Shown: positions 8,620 through 16,855, counted from the first letter of the stretch. The stretch: 29,265 nucleotides of DNA from an uncultured Prevotella sp. (GCA_900554545.1 USHW01000027.1:1-29265); one strand, 5' to 3'. Notes: a model not told the origin generated them from the letters alone. Numbers and translations are program-made.

Positions 8620-9705
8620 ATGTGGATGCTCATATTCTTTGTGCTGCCGCTCGTGGGGCTGGCCTACGTGCTGTGGCACGTATGGTGCATGCTGCCGTGG
8701 GGCGTTGCAGGCAAGAGTGCCGTTGTGGCGGTGTGCATATTGGCGTTCGCCACGCTGTTCCTCAACTTCTCGCACGCCATCGACCGCTTCCCAATGTGGC
8801 TCGCACGGACGTGCTATGAGGTAGGCAATTCGGCCATATTCGTGCTGCTTTACCTCGTCATGCTGTTCCTGCTGCTCGACATCGGGCGGCTGCTGCACGT
8901 CGTGCCGAAGTCGCTGCTCTACGCCAACGGCTACGCTTCGCTGGCCGTTACGGCGCTGATGGTTGTGGTGTTCGCGGCCGCTTACGCCAACTACATGCAC
9001 AAGGCGCGGCATGAAGTGAGCCTGCCTGTGGTCAAGAACGTGCCGGCGGGCACTAAGCTCGTGATGATGAGCGACCTGCATCTTGGCTATCATAACGGCC
9101 GAAAGGAACTGGCGAGGTGGGTTGACATGGTTAACGCCGAGCGTCCCGACGTCGTGCTGTTCGCAGGCGACATCGTTGACGGCAGCCTGAGGCCGCTGAC
9201 TGACGAGGACATGGCCGCCGAGCTGCGCCGCATAGACGCTCCGGTGTTCGCCTGTTTGGGCAACCACGAGTATTATTCGGGCATCGACGGCTCGGTGGAT
9301 TTCTACCGTGAGGCCGGCATAACGCTGCTTCGCGACAGTGCGGCGACTGTAGGCAACATTGTGATTGTAGGCCGTGACGACCGTTCCAACCGCCACCGTA
9401 AGAGCATCGGCGCGCTGATGTGCGGCGTGGACACGTCGAAATACGTAATACTGCTTGACCACCAGCCTTACCATCTGGAGCAGGCCGAGAGGGCAGGGGT
9501 TGACTTCCAGTTCAGCGGACACACCCACCATGGCCAGGTTTGGCCCATTTCGTGGATTACGCAGAGCGTCTATGAGGACGCCTACGGCCCGTGGCAGCGC
9601 GGCGATACGCGCTATTATGTCAGCTCGGGCATGGGCATCTGGGGCGCGAAGTTCCGCATCGGAACGTGCTCTGAGTACATAGTAGCCACGTTCGGGGGCG
9701 ATTGA
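8620..9705 (+). CDS. Membrane-anchored metallophosphoesterase
   Basis: 361 residues from ATG 8620 (MWMLIFFVLP); a longer frame reads back into the word repeat and is unlikely. The N-terminal half has membrane helices at about 3-20, 33-50, 70-90 and 108-125. The C-terminal half is a calcineurin-like phosphoesterase domain with the full metal-ligand set: D152 and H154 (SDLHLG), D184 (FAGDIVDG), N215-H216 (LGNHEYY), H281, H301 and H303 (SGHTHHGQ). It resembles the YkuE/COG1408 group of integral-membrane phosphoesterases; the substrate, possibly a lipid-linked phosphate, is not determined. It follows gltX on the same strand and may be co-transcribed with it. Confidence 0.9.
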   Translation: MWMLIFFVLPLVGLAYVLWHVWCMLPWGVAGKSAVVAVCILAFATLFLNFSHAIDRFPMWLARTCYEVGNSAIFVLLYLVMLFLLLDIGRLLHVVPKSLLYANGYASLAVTALMVVVFAAAYANYMHKARHEVSLPVVKNVPAGTKLVMMSDLHLGYHNGRKELARWVDMVNAERPDVVLFAGDIVDGSLRPLTDEDMAAELRRIDAPVFACLGNHEYYSGIDGSVDFYREAGITLLRDSAATVGNIVIVGRDDRSNRHRKSIGALMCGVDTSKYVILLDHQPYHLEQAERAGVDFQFSGHTHHGQVWPISWITQSVYEDAYGPWQRGDTRYYVSSGMGIWGAKFRIGTCSEYIVATFGGD

Positions 9706-9824
9706 CAAGGTGCAGCCTGCCGTAAAAGTGTAAGCGGAACTGTGTGCTGACGTTAGACGTTTGTCCGCAGAACGTCGCATAAGTTTCAATCCGTTATATA
9801 TTCAGTCTTGTTTCTTTATAATTC

Positions 9825-9900
9825 AAAAGGCCGTCTTTTACAAGCTAAAAGACGGCCTTTTAGCGTATGAAAGACGGCTTTTTAGCGTACAAAAGACGGC
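9825..9900. repeat. 22-bp phased dyad array 3
   Basis: Cores start at 9825 (AAAAGGCCGTCTTTT, reverse type), 9847 (AAAAGACGGCCTTTT), 9869 and 9891 (half unit), all 22 bases apart. It is the cleanest of the seven arrays. It lies upstream of the TonB-dependent receptor gene. Confidence 0.9.
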
Positions 9901-9911
9901 AAATGAGCAAC

Positions 9912-10015
9912 TCACTCCAACCCTCCCAAAGGGAGGGAGCTTGATTGCCATTTCTCCATTAACCGCAATCAAGGCTTTCGGCAATCATCATGTTGCATCC
10001 CGATGCGCCATTGGC
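9912..10015 (+). repeat. CCCTCCC-hairpin dispersed element, copy A
   Basis: It starts with ACTCCAACCCTCCC, folds CCCTCCC/GGGAGGG (9921-9937, loop AAA), then continues with GAGCTTGATT..., ...CTTTCGGCAATCATCATG..., and ends near CCCGATGCGCC. Copies B (16573-16690, inverted) and C (28687-28823) share the hairpin and several downstream blocks in the same order. Confidence 0.75.
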
Positions 10016-10025
10016 ATAAGCAAAT

Positions 10026-10089
10026 GGCTTTAACTTCTTAGCCCACGGAGTGGGCGATTACTTCTTTAACTCCTTTAACTTCTTAATGG
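10026..10089. repeat. TAACTTCTTTAAC element, copy 1
   Basis: It begins ATGGCTTTAACTTCTTA and ends CTTTAACTCCTTTAACTTCTT. The middle contains a GCCCAC/GTGGGC hairpin. Copy 2 at 22103-22170 has the same ends with a different middle. Both lie upstream of plus-strand outer-membrane genes. Confidence 0.75.
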
Positions 10090-10222
10090 ATGTCGGTCAA
10101 TCCGACATCCATTTTATATATAATAATAGGTGAAATTTGAAGACATTTTGAAGTAATATTATTGCAATTTCTTTGTAAGAATTTGCTAATTGCGCGGCAA
10201 TGAATTTGCAACATTGCCTCCA

Positions 10223-10230
10223 TAACTTTG
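10223..10230 (+). promoter_or_regulatory. -7 box of the TonB-receptor operon
   Basis: TAACTTTG matches TAnnTTTG. No TTTG sits at the ideal 19-20 base distance; the nearest, at 10205-10208, is only 14 bases away. The promoter may be weak or activator-dependent. The start codon is at 10277. Confidence 0.55.
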
Positions 10231-10276
10231 CACCCGGAAATCGGATAGTAATGTTTTTTACGGACAGAAGCAAAAG

Positions 10277-12985
10277 ATGAACAGATTGAAAGGATTGTTT
10301 GGCGCGGTTGCAATGGCCTCGATGGTGGCTGTTCAGGTGTTAGGCGCCGGTGTCAACGATGTTGACGTGGACGTTAAGGGCTGCATAAAGGACAGGCAGT
10401 CGAAAGAACCGCTCATCGGCGCGACGGTGACTGTCGTTGGCAGCGGCGTGGCTACGGTGACCGATGTTGACGGAAACTTCGCCCTTTCGGGCCTGCGTGA
10501 CGGCATTTATGACATAGAGATAAAGTACGTTGGTTATAAGACAGCCGTGAAACGGCAGGTAAAGGTTGAGGATAACAAGGTAACCACGCTCGACTTCGAG
10601 CTTGAGACCGACGACCGTGTGCTGTCGGGCGTCGAGGTGGTGGCCAAGGCCAACCGCGAGTCGGAGAACGTAACGATGATGGAGCAGAAGCGTTCAGTCG
10701 TGGCGGTACAGTCTGTCGGCGCGCAGGAACTGTCGCGCAAGGGCGTAAGCGACGCCCAGGCGGCCGTCACCAAGATATCGGGCATATCCAAGCAGGAAGG
10801 AGTGAAAAACGTGTTTGTGCGCGGCTTGGGCGACCGTTACAACATGACGACGCTCAACCGCTTTCCGTTGCCCTCGGAAGACCCTGAATACAAAAACATC
10901 GCGCTCGACTTTTTCTCTACCGACATAATCCAGTCGATTGATGTCAACAAGGCGTTTTACAGCAACACGCCTGCCGACGCCGCCGGAGCCGACATCAACA
11001 TCACGTCGAAAGAGCTTACCGGCGACGGCAAGTTGGGCGTTCGCGTGTCGGGAGGTTTCAACACGCAGACGCTCTCGTCCGACTTCATGCGCATGGACGG
11101 CGTCAACTCGTTCGGCTTCGCCGACAGGACACAGCCCGGCACGAACCTTGACACATACAACTTCCGCAACTCGCTCGACCCGTCGAAACAGAACCTGCAG
11201 ATAAACCAGAGCTACACAATCTCCGGCGGAAAGCGGTTCAGGTTCGGCAACGACGCTTTCTCGTTCTTCCTCGTAGCGTCACACAACAAGGACTACACCC
11301 ACTATGACGAGGACGTGCGCAACACCACCACTACGGGCACGCTGACGCAGGACATGAACGGCGACATATCCAAGGTGAAGACAAGCCAGATTGCGATGGC
11401 AAACCTTGAGTATTCGATTAACCGGAAGCACAGCATCGCGTACAACTTCATGCTCGTACATTCCGCCGACGAGTCGGTAGGCAACTACACCGGCATGGAC
11501 TCAAAGTACGAATCGTCTGACACCTACGAGGGCTTTATGCGCCGCCAGCAGGTAAACGACAACATGCTCATCGTAAACCAGATTGACACGAAGTGGCGGC
11601 TCGGCAAGATGTTCGGCCTTGACGCCGGAGTGGCATACAACATAATCAACGGCTATGAGCCTGACCGCCGCATCAACAACCTCGTACTGACCGACAACGG
11701 TTACGAGCCGATGAAGGGCACAGGCATACAGCAGCGTTACTTCTCAAAACTGAACGACGGAGACCTTAACGTCAGGGCGGCCCTTACTTACAAGCTGAAA
11801 GACGGCTTCGAGCAGAACTCCAACGTGCGCATAGGATACATCGGACGATTTGTCGACGACAACTTCGAGGCCGTGGAATACGACATGTCGGTCGTAAACC
11901 AGGACGTGTTTGACATCGACAACGTGCGTTTCGACGATTTCTTCAACAACGACAACTTCACGGCTGGCGACTTCCAGCTTGACCGCAACATCGACAAATA
12001 TGACGTAAAGAAAGACATTCACTCGGCTTACGCGGAAGCGACATACCAGTTTACGCGGAAATTCATAGCCAACGTCGGACTGAAATACGACAACGTAGGC
12101 ATGAAAGTAAACTACAATGTCAACCGCGGAGGCACGCAAGGCTCACAGGAAATAAACAAGAACTACTTTCTGCCGAGCATCAACCTGCGCTACAACATCA
12201 CCGAGAACCACGCCCTGCGCCTCGCCGCAAGCAAGACTTACACCCTGCCGCAGTCAAAGGAAATATCACCTTTCCGCTATGTCAGCGTAAGCTTCAAGAG
12301 CCAGGGTAACCCCGACCTGAAACCGTCTGACAACTACAACGTCGACCTGAAGTGGGACTGGTACCTGTCACCGTCGGAGCTGCTGTCGGTCACCGGCTTC
12401 TACAAATACATCAAGGACCCCATCTCGCGCATTGAAGTGAACAGCGCCGGAGGCTATCTCTCATACAGGAACATATCCGACCATGCCACCGTGGCGGGCG
12501 TCGAGGTCGAGCTGAAGAAACACATCTTCTCGCAGAACCTCCAGGGCGAGGGGCTTAGCAGGCTTACTTTCGGCATGAACGGAGCATACACCTACACGTT
12601 CGCAAAGGTGCCGCTGGCAACCGACCCGTCCGGCTCGCAGCTCGAAGGAGCAGCCCCCTGGCTGGTGAACGCCGACCTTACATACATGCTGCGCAAAAAG
12701 GCCAACACTTTCACAGGCGCATTGGTGTTCAACTACTTCAGCGACAGGCTCTATACCGTGGGCACGGAGGGCTACCAGGACATCATGGAGAACGGCATAC
12801 CGACGCTTGATTTCGTCGCCTCGGCGCAGCTTGGAAAGCATTTCTCCATCAACCTGAAGGCGCGCAACCTGCTCAACTCCGCCCACCAGCTGACACGACA
12901 GGGCAACGCCGACAACAAGGAAGTGGTGCTCAGCAAGTACAAGAGGGGCATGGACTTCAGTCTCGGACTGTCTTACAACCTGTAA
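10277..12985 (+). CDS. TonB-dependent outer-membrane receptor
   Basis: 902 residues. A signal peptide occupies about 1-24, followed by a carboxypeptidase-regulatory-like domain at about 33-115 (VKGCIKDRQSKEPLIGATVTV, then GNFALSGL). A plug domain follows (about 125-255, containing VFVRGLGDRYNMTTLN and DFFSTDIIQSIDVNKA), then a 22-strand-type barrel to the end, finishing in an aromatic-terminated SLGLSYNL. It imports an unknown ligand across the outer membrane using TonB energy. A SusD-like partner is absent; instead a large surface lipoprotein starts 51 bases downstream and is very probably the partner. The layout is not that of a classic polysaccharide utilisation locus, since no glycosidase is nearby. 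Confidence 0.93.
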   Translation: MNRLKGLFGAVAMASMVAVQVLGAGVNDVDVDVKGCIKDRQSKEPLIGATVTVVGSGVATVTDVDGNFALSGLRDGIYDIEIKYVGYKTAVKRQVKVEDNKVTTLDFELETDDRVLSGVEVVAKANRESENVTMMEQKRSVVAVQSVGAQELSRKGVSDAQAAVTKISGISKQEGVKNVFVRGLGDRYNMTTLNRFPLPSEDPEYKNIALDFFSTDIIQSIDVNKAFYSNTPADAAGADINITSKELTGDGKLGVRVSGGFNTQTLSSDFMRMDGVNSFGFADRTQPGTNLDTYNFRNSLDPSKQNLQINQSYTISGGKRFRFGNDAFSFFLVASHNKDYTHYDEDVRNTTTTGTLTQDMNGDISKVKTSQIAMANLEYSINRKHSIAYNFMLVHSADESVGNYTGMDSKYESSDTYEGFMRRQQVNDNMLIVNQIDTKWRLGKMFGLDAGVAYNIINGYEPDRRINNLVLTDNGYEPMKGTGIQQRYFSKLNDGDLNVRAALTYKLKDGFEQNSNVRIGYIGRFVDDNFEAVEYDMSVVNQDVFDIDNVRFDDFFNNDNFTAGDFQLDRNIDKYDVKKDIHSAYAEATYQFTRKFIANVGLKYDNVGMKVNYNVNRGGTQGSQEINKNYFLPSINLRYNITENHALRLAASKTYTLPQSKEISPFRYVSVSFKSQGNPDLKPSDNYNVDLKWDWYLSPSELLSVTGFYKYIKDPISRIEVNSAGGYLSYRNISDHATVAGVEVELKKHIFSQNLQGEGLSRLTFGMNGAYTYTFAKVPLATDPSGSQLEGAAPWLVNADLTYMLRKKANTFTGALVFNYFSDRLYTVGTEGYQDIMENGIPTLDFVASAQLGKHFSINLKARNLLNSAHQLTRQGNADNKEVVLSKYKRGMDFSLGLSYNL

Positions 12986-13036
12986 AAACTAACATAACAC
13001 AAGACAATAATTCATCAACTAAAATCATTTAGCAAC

Positions 13037-15277
13037 ATGAAAAAATTATTTCTTACATCCATGGCTTTCCTTGCCATGATGAGTGCAATGACGTTGACTT
13101 CTTGCAGCGACGACGACAACGGCGGCGGAGACGGCCCGGGCCCTACCGACAGCGCGGTGCTTGGAGGTGACGTAGAAGGAACTCTGACACTCGACGCCAA
13201 CACCGAATACCACCTGACAAGCGCGCTCATCGTCCGCGAAGGCGCAACCCTTGAGATACCGGCAGGAACAACAATAAAGGCGGCAAAGGGTTTCGGCAAC
13301 TACATCCTCGTTGAGCGCGGAGGAAAAATCAACGCAACGGGAACGGCGGCAAAGCCCATCATCATGACCGCCGACGCAACCGACGCCACATCGGGCCACT
13401 GGGGAGGACTCATCATCAACGGTTACGCGCCCATTTCCGGCCCGGGCGGCACAGTTTCCGAGGGAGCGACAGAGATTAACACAAACACTTTTTACGGAGG
13501 AGACAAGGCCGACGACAACAGCGGCACCATCGAGTACGTGCAACTGCTCTACACCGGAGCGCGCAGCTCATCTGACATAGAGCACAACGGACTGACGCTC
13601 AACGCTGTCGGAAGCGGAACGACAATCGACAACATATACATCGCCGAGGGCGCTGACGACGCGATTGAGTTCTTTGGCGGAACGGTGAACGTCAGCAACG
13701 TGCTCGCCGTGAACTGCGACGACGACTGCTTCGACTTCACCCAGGGTTACTCAGGCACGCTCTCCAACTGCTACGGCATCTGGGAAGACGGATTTGTAAG
13801 CACCGAAAGCGACCCGCGCGGAGTAGAAGCCGACGGCAACCTCGACGGCGAAGGCTCGGACCACACGCCGCAGGCCAACTTCACCATAGAGGACATGACG
13901 ATAGTAAACAACTCTTCGGCACAGGCCATGCAGGACGCCATCAAGGTGCGCCGCGATGCGACGGCACACATCACCAACGCCGTAGTTTACGGTGCAGGCG
14001 AGATACAGAACCTCGTAGACCTTACCGACAGCAAGGACAATGCCACTACCGCAACCGAAATAAGCGTTACCAACAACGCATACTACGTGTCTGAGGATGT
14101 CGTAAACAACGGCGGCACGGCATATTCGGGCGTTCAGGTACAGGCAGGCAACACCGGCGCGGACACGTCAGCGTTCGGCTGGACAGGCTACCAGTTCCCC
14201 ACATTAAGCCCTGTTACTACCGTTACAGGCAACGAGATACCGCTTGAAATCACAGAGCCTATGGCATTAGAGGCCGGCAAAGAGTATTCGCTCAACGGCT
14301 CCGTACACGTCAAGGACGGCGGCGTGCTGATAATCCCGGCAGGCATGACGGTAAAAGCAAACGAAGGCTTCGACAACTTCATACTCGTTGAGCGCGGCGG
14401 CAAGATTTACGCGGCAGGCACGGAAGACGCGCCAATCACATTCACAGCCGACGCCGACAATGCTTCCGCTGGATATTGGGGCGGACTGATAATCAACGGA
14501 TACGCCCACATCTCCGGCACTGAAGGAACGGTTGCAGAGGGCACTACCGAGATTGACGCCAACATTCCTTACGGCGGAGACAACGACGCCGACTATTCAG
14601 GCGTGCTGACATATGTCCGCATACTCTACTCCGGCGCACGCAGCTCGTCAGACATCGAGCACAACGGACTCACGCTGAACGCTGTCGGAAGCAACACAAA
14701 GATTTCAAACATATACATCGCCGAGGGCGCTGACGACGCGATTGAGTTCTTCGGAGGCTCGGTCAGCGTGGACAACCTGCTCGCTGTCAACTGCGACGAC
14801 GACTGCTTCGACTTCACCCAGGGCTACAACGGCACGCTCTCAAACTGCTACGGACGCTGGGAGGCCGGATTTACAAGCACGGAGGAAGACCCGCGCGGCG
14901 TTGAGGCCGACGGCAACCTCGACGGCAACAGCCCTGACCACACGCCACAGTCTGACTTCACGATTGAGAACATGACGATAGAGAACCTGTCAACCACCCA
15001 GGCAATGCAGGACGCCATCAAGGTGCGCCGCGGCGCAAAGGCAACCATCAGCAACGCATTGGTGATTGGTTCAGGCGTGATTACAGAACTTGTAGACCTC
15101 TCCGACGGTAAAGGCACCGGCGACGCAGCCTCTGTAATCAACGTCATCAAAGGCGCAACCAATGTCGGCAGCGACACCAACAGCGGCAATCCCGCTGGCG
15201 CGACAATCAGCATCACCAACGGTAACACCGGCGGTTGCCCGACCGACATCTTCGGCTGGACAGGATACACTCTGTAA
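13037..15277 (+). CDS. Surface lipoprotein with duplicated beta-helix-like halves
   Basis: 746 residues with lipobox LTSC (Cys23), then SDDDNGGGDGPG, a typical surface-export tail. The mature protein consists of two homologous halves, about residues 43-396 and 398-746, offset by 359 residues. Both contain ILVERGGKI, WGGLIINGYA, GARSSSDIEHNGLTLNAVGS, YIAEGADDAIEFFGG, NCDDDCFDFTQGY, DPRGVEADGNLDG, AMQDAIKVRR and FGWTGY. Short repeated beta-strand and turn blocks suggest a right-handed beta-helix. The NCDDDC and DDA segments could bind a metal, which is inference. It is paired with the upstream TonB receptor. Similar single-half proteins are, as I recall, known in other Bacteroidetes and are sometimes misnamed multidrug transporter. 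Confidence 0.88.
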   Translation: MKKLFLTSMAFLAMMSAMTLTSCSDDDNGGGDGPGPTDSAVLGGDVEGTLTLDANTEYHLTSALIVREGATLEIPAGTTIKAAKGFGNYILVERGGKINATGTAAKPIIMTADATDATSGHWGGLIINGYAPISGPGGTVSEGATEINTNTFYGGDKADDNSGTIEYVQLLYTGARSSSDIEHNGLTLNAVGSGTTIDNIYIAEGADDAIEFFGGTVNVSNVLAVNCDDDCFDFTQGYSGTLSNCYGIWEDGFVSTESDPRGVEADGNLDGEGSDHTPQANFTIEDMTIVNNSSAQAMQDAIKVRRDATAHITNAVVYGAGEIQNLVDLTDSKDNATTATEISVTNNAYYVSEDVVNNGGTAYSGVQVQAGNTGADTSAFGWTGYQFPTLSPVTTVTGNEIPLEITEPMALEAGKEYSLNGSVHVKDGGVLIIPAGMTVKANEGFDNFILVERGGKIYAAGTEDAPITFTADADNASAGYWGGLIINGYAHISGTEGTVAEGTTEIDANIPYGGDNDADYSGVLTYVRILYSGARSSSDIEHNGLTLNAVGSNTKISNIYIAEGADDAIEFFGGSVSVDNLLAVNCDDDCFDFTQGYNGTLSNCYGRWEAGFTSTEEDPRGVEADGNLDGNSPDHTPQSDFTIENMTIENLSTTQAMQDAIKVRRGAKATISNALVIGSGVITELVDLSDGKGTGDAASVINVIKGATNVGSDTNSGNPAGATISITNGNTGGCPTDIFGWTGYTL
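13140..15277 (+). repeat. Internal duplication, two halves offset by 1077 bases
   Basis: A stretch beginning ATATACATCGCCGAGGGCGC occurs at 13634 and 14711, and identity continues through about 40 bases. Around it, differences are largely synonymous third-position changes, for example in the SSDIEHNGLTLNAV block. The offset of 1077 bases is 359 codons, so the copies stay in frame. This indicates a fairly recent duplication, or copies kept similar by gene conversion. Confidence 0.85.
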
Positions 15278-15280
15278 TTG

Positions 15281-15503
15281 AAAAGGTAAAAAGGTAGAAA
15301 AGTAGAAAAGTAAAAAGGTAAAAAAGTAAAATAATATTCGGTAGCTTAACGGCGAATACACTTTTCTACCTTTCTACCTTTCTACTTTTCTACCTTTTTA
15401 CTTTTCTACCTTTTTACTTTTCTACCTTTTTACCTTTCTACTTTTCTACCTTTCTACCTTTCTACCTTTTTACTTTTTTACCTTTTTACCTTTTCTCACC
15501 TTC
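15281..15503. repeat. GGTAAAAA/GGTAGAAAAGTA word hairpin between convergent genes
   Basis: The left arm (15281-15330) is six or so near-8-base words (AAAAGGTA, AAAAGTAG). The right arm (15360-15503) carries about 18 reverse-complement words (TTTCTACC, TTTTTACT). The centre has a TATTCG/CGAATA stem. It fills the gap between the lipoprotein gene and the hexapeptide-protein gene. The last word (CTCACCTTTCC) supplies the TGA stop of the latter. It probably acts as a bidirectional terminator. Confidence 0.8.
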
Positions 15504-16010
15504 TCACCTTTCCAAGTACCATTTCGAATACTCCACATAATGCCGGGCGAAGCTTTCGGCCTGGTCGGGGCGCGTCTTCTTCAGGAACTTGGCAGGCACG
15601 CCGCCCCATATCTCATGCGCGCCAATCTTAGTGCCTTGCAGCACCAATGCGCCGGCGGCAACAACCGCTCCTTCGCCCACTTCGGCGTTGTCGAGCACGG
15701 TGGCGCCCATGCCGATAAGCGCGCCGCGGCGTATCGTGCAGGCGTGAACGGTGGCGTTATGGCCTACGGTCACGTCGTCTTCCATCACCACAGGCCCCGT
15801 GGTGTTTGTCACGTGCACGCAAGCCCCGTCCTGAATGTTCACCCTGTTGCCCATGGTTATCGGCGCAACGTCGCCGCGCACCACCGCGTTGAACCACACA
15901 GAGCATTCGTCGCCCATCGTCACTTCGCCCACAATAGCGGCCGTCTCGCTGAAATAGCAGTCCTTGCCCCACTTCGGCGCAAGACCTTTCACTGTCTTTA
16001 TAAGTGCCAT
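15504..16010 (-). CDS. Gamma-carbonic-anhydrase-like hexapeptide-repeat protein
   Basis: 168 residues, the usual length of the YrdA/PaaY/gamma-CA group. It folds as a left-handed beta-helix trimer with an active site between subunits. Expected zinc ligands are H66 (VHV), H84 (GHN) and H89 (VHAC). The conserved VVRGD (43-47), NIQDG (58-62) and GVPAKFLK (137-144) are present. Family members may hydrate CO2, act as thioesterases or be inactive; the function here is open. The TGA stop lies inside the adjoining word repeat, so the final codons border it. A -7 box lies upstream at 16042-16049. Confidence 0.92.
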   Translation of the reverse strand: MALIKTVKGLAPKWGKDCYFSETAAIVGEVTMGDECSVWFNAVVRGDVAPITMGNRVNIQDGACVHVTNTTGPVVMEDDVTVGHNATVHACTIRRGALIGMGATVLDNAEVGEGAVVAAGALVLQGTKIGAHEIWGGVPAKFLKKTRPDQAESFARHYVEYSKWYLER

Positions 16011-16041
16011 ATTTCTGTCTTTTAGGTTTGATTACTGCCTG

Positions 16042-16049
16042 CAAAGGTA
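16042..16049 (-). promoter_or_regulatory. -7 box of the hexapeptide-protein gene
   Basis: On the minus strand the sequence is TACCTTTG, matching TAnnTTTG. A good -33 TTTG is missing; the place is taken by the A-rich word repeat. The start codon is at 16010, giving a leader of about 25 bases. Confidence 0.6.
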
Positions 16050-16054
16050 GTTAA

Positions 16055-16205
16055 AAAATGAACAATTAAAAATGAATAATGAAAAATGAAGAATGAGAAA
16101 TGAAGAATAAATAATGAATAATTTGAAATGAAACGGCATAAGCAGCGTTATTGTTCATTCTTCATTTCTCATTCTTCATATTTCATTTTTCATTTCATCT
16201 TTCAT
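16055..16205. repeat. GAATGAAA word hairpin with perfect 21-bp core
   Basis: The arms are made of GAATAATG, GAAAAATG and GAAATGAAG words. Bases 16088-16108 and 16157-16177 are a perfect 21-bp inverted repeat; weaker pairing continues outward. It begins just upstream of the hexapeptide-protein promoter. Confidence 0.8.
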
Positions 16206-16207
16206 TT

Positions 16208-16380
16208 TGCAACGTAAAACATTGACAATCAACGTTATGCGTCCTGACAGATGTGTATGGCATCTGTCAGGACGTGTAGCCGGTACAGACAGGTATGACA
16301 GTTGCCTGAAATCATCTGTCAGGCTGCAACGTGTTGACAACCAATGTCTTACATCCCGAACTGACAGATGACGGATGATT
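16208..16380. repeat. CTGACAG-rich structured block
   Basis: Bases 16240-16253 and 16261-16274 form a perfect 14-bp hairpin with a 7-base loop (arm CGTCCTGACAGATG). Further CTGACAG/CTGTCAG motifs lie near 16315 and 16359. Two similar phrases, GCAACGTAAAACATTGACAA and GCAACGTGTTGACAACCAAT, begin at about 16209 and 16326, so the block looks like an imperfect duplication. I cannot name it; a non-coding RNA or a remnant mobile element are possible. Confidence 0.6.
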
Positions 16381-16442
16381 TCCGTTTTTCTTTTCTCCTT
16401 TTAAATAACCTCCGTATCACGTCCATATATCAATCGCCGTCC

Positions 16443-16540
16443 AAAAGGTTACCTTTCGCCTTGCAAAAGACGGCCTTTCGCCGTGTAAAACATGGCCTTT
16501 CAGCGTGCAAAAGCTGCCCTTTCAGCATATAAAAACATCT
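16443..16540. repeat. 22-bp phased dyad array 4
   Basis: Cores start at 16443, 16465, 16487, 16509 and, degenerate, 16531, all 22 bases apart. The spacers often read AGCGTGC or similar. It lies upstream of the minus-strand hexapeptide-protein gene. Confidence 0.85.
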
Positions 16541-16572
16541 TTATGTGTCGGCGTTGGCTGTGCCGTCTGCAT

Positions 16573-16690
16573 ATACTGGATGCCGCATCGCAGCGCGGTA
16601 TGACGGTTACCGAATGCCTCGGTTGCCTCTAATTGAAAATAGATAATCAAGCTCCCTCCCTTCGGGAGGGCTGGGGTGGGTGTTAGGTTG
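16573..16690 (-). repeat. CCCTCCC-hairpin dispersed element, copy B (inverted)
   Basis: The hairpin CCCTCCC-TTC-GGGAGGG lies at 16654-16670. Read on the minus strand the order is TAACACCCACCCCAGCCCTC, hairpin, GAGCTTGATTA, ...CATTCGGTAACCGTCAT..., GATGCGGCATCCAG, which matches copies A and C block by block. Its upstream end overlaps the stop of the gene remnant. Confidence 0.75.
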
Positions 16691-16831
16691 TACGCAGAAA
16701 GCCGCCGTTCTTGTTGATATATTCCACATCGGTAGCCCTCCACGGCTCGCTTTTAAGCGTCTCCGTGTCAACGCCTTGCGCGCTTGCGATGGCCGCGAAA
16801 GCGTCATCATGATTGTAAAAACCTTTTTCAT
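16683..16831 (-). pseudogene. Remnant of a fourth secreted-protein gene
   Basis: ATG at 16831 starts MKKVFTIMM, like the MKKIFSILI of the next gene, with the same leader. That frame then becomes Arg/Ser-rich and meaningless. In a different frame the same DNA reads a protein-like end, DAFAAIASAQGVDTETLKSE, then ...PWRATDVEYINKNGGFLRTT, stopping at TAA 16683-16685. This is best explained by a deletion or frameshift joining a signal-peptide start to the C-terminal end of a lost protein. I do not recognise the family of the tail. Confidence 0.6.
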
Positions 16832-16855
16832 GGTGTGGTTTTTTATCGTAGTGTG

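Larger units (their letters stand above)
9706..10276. other. Intergenic mosaic of three repeat types
   Basis: No gene is seen. From left to right it holds array 3 (9825-9900), copy A of the CCCTCCC-hairpin element (9912-10015), a TAACTTC element (10026-10089), and the TonB-receptor -7 box (10223-10230). Bases 10090-10200 are AT-rich without recognisable structure. Bases 9706-9820 show nothing. Confidence 0.65.

Noticed and set aside
8608..9789. 393-residue ORF antisense to the metallophosphoesterase
   Set aside because: His/Arg-rich shadow translation; the plus strand has all phosphoesterase metal ligands.
9825..9900. Possible CRISPR array (regular repeats with a leader)
   Set aside because: Units are 22 bases with 7-base spacers and the cores vary; there are no cas genes and no unique 30-base spacers.
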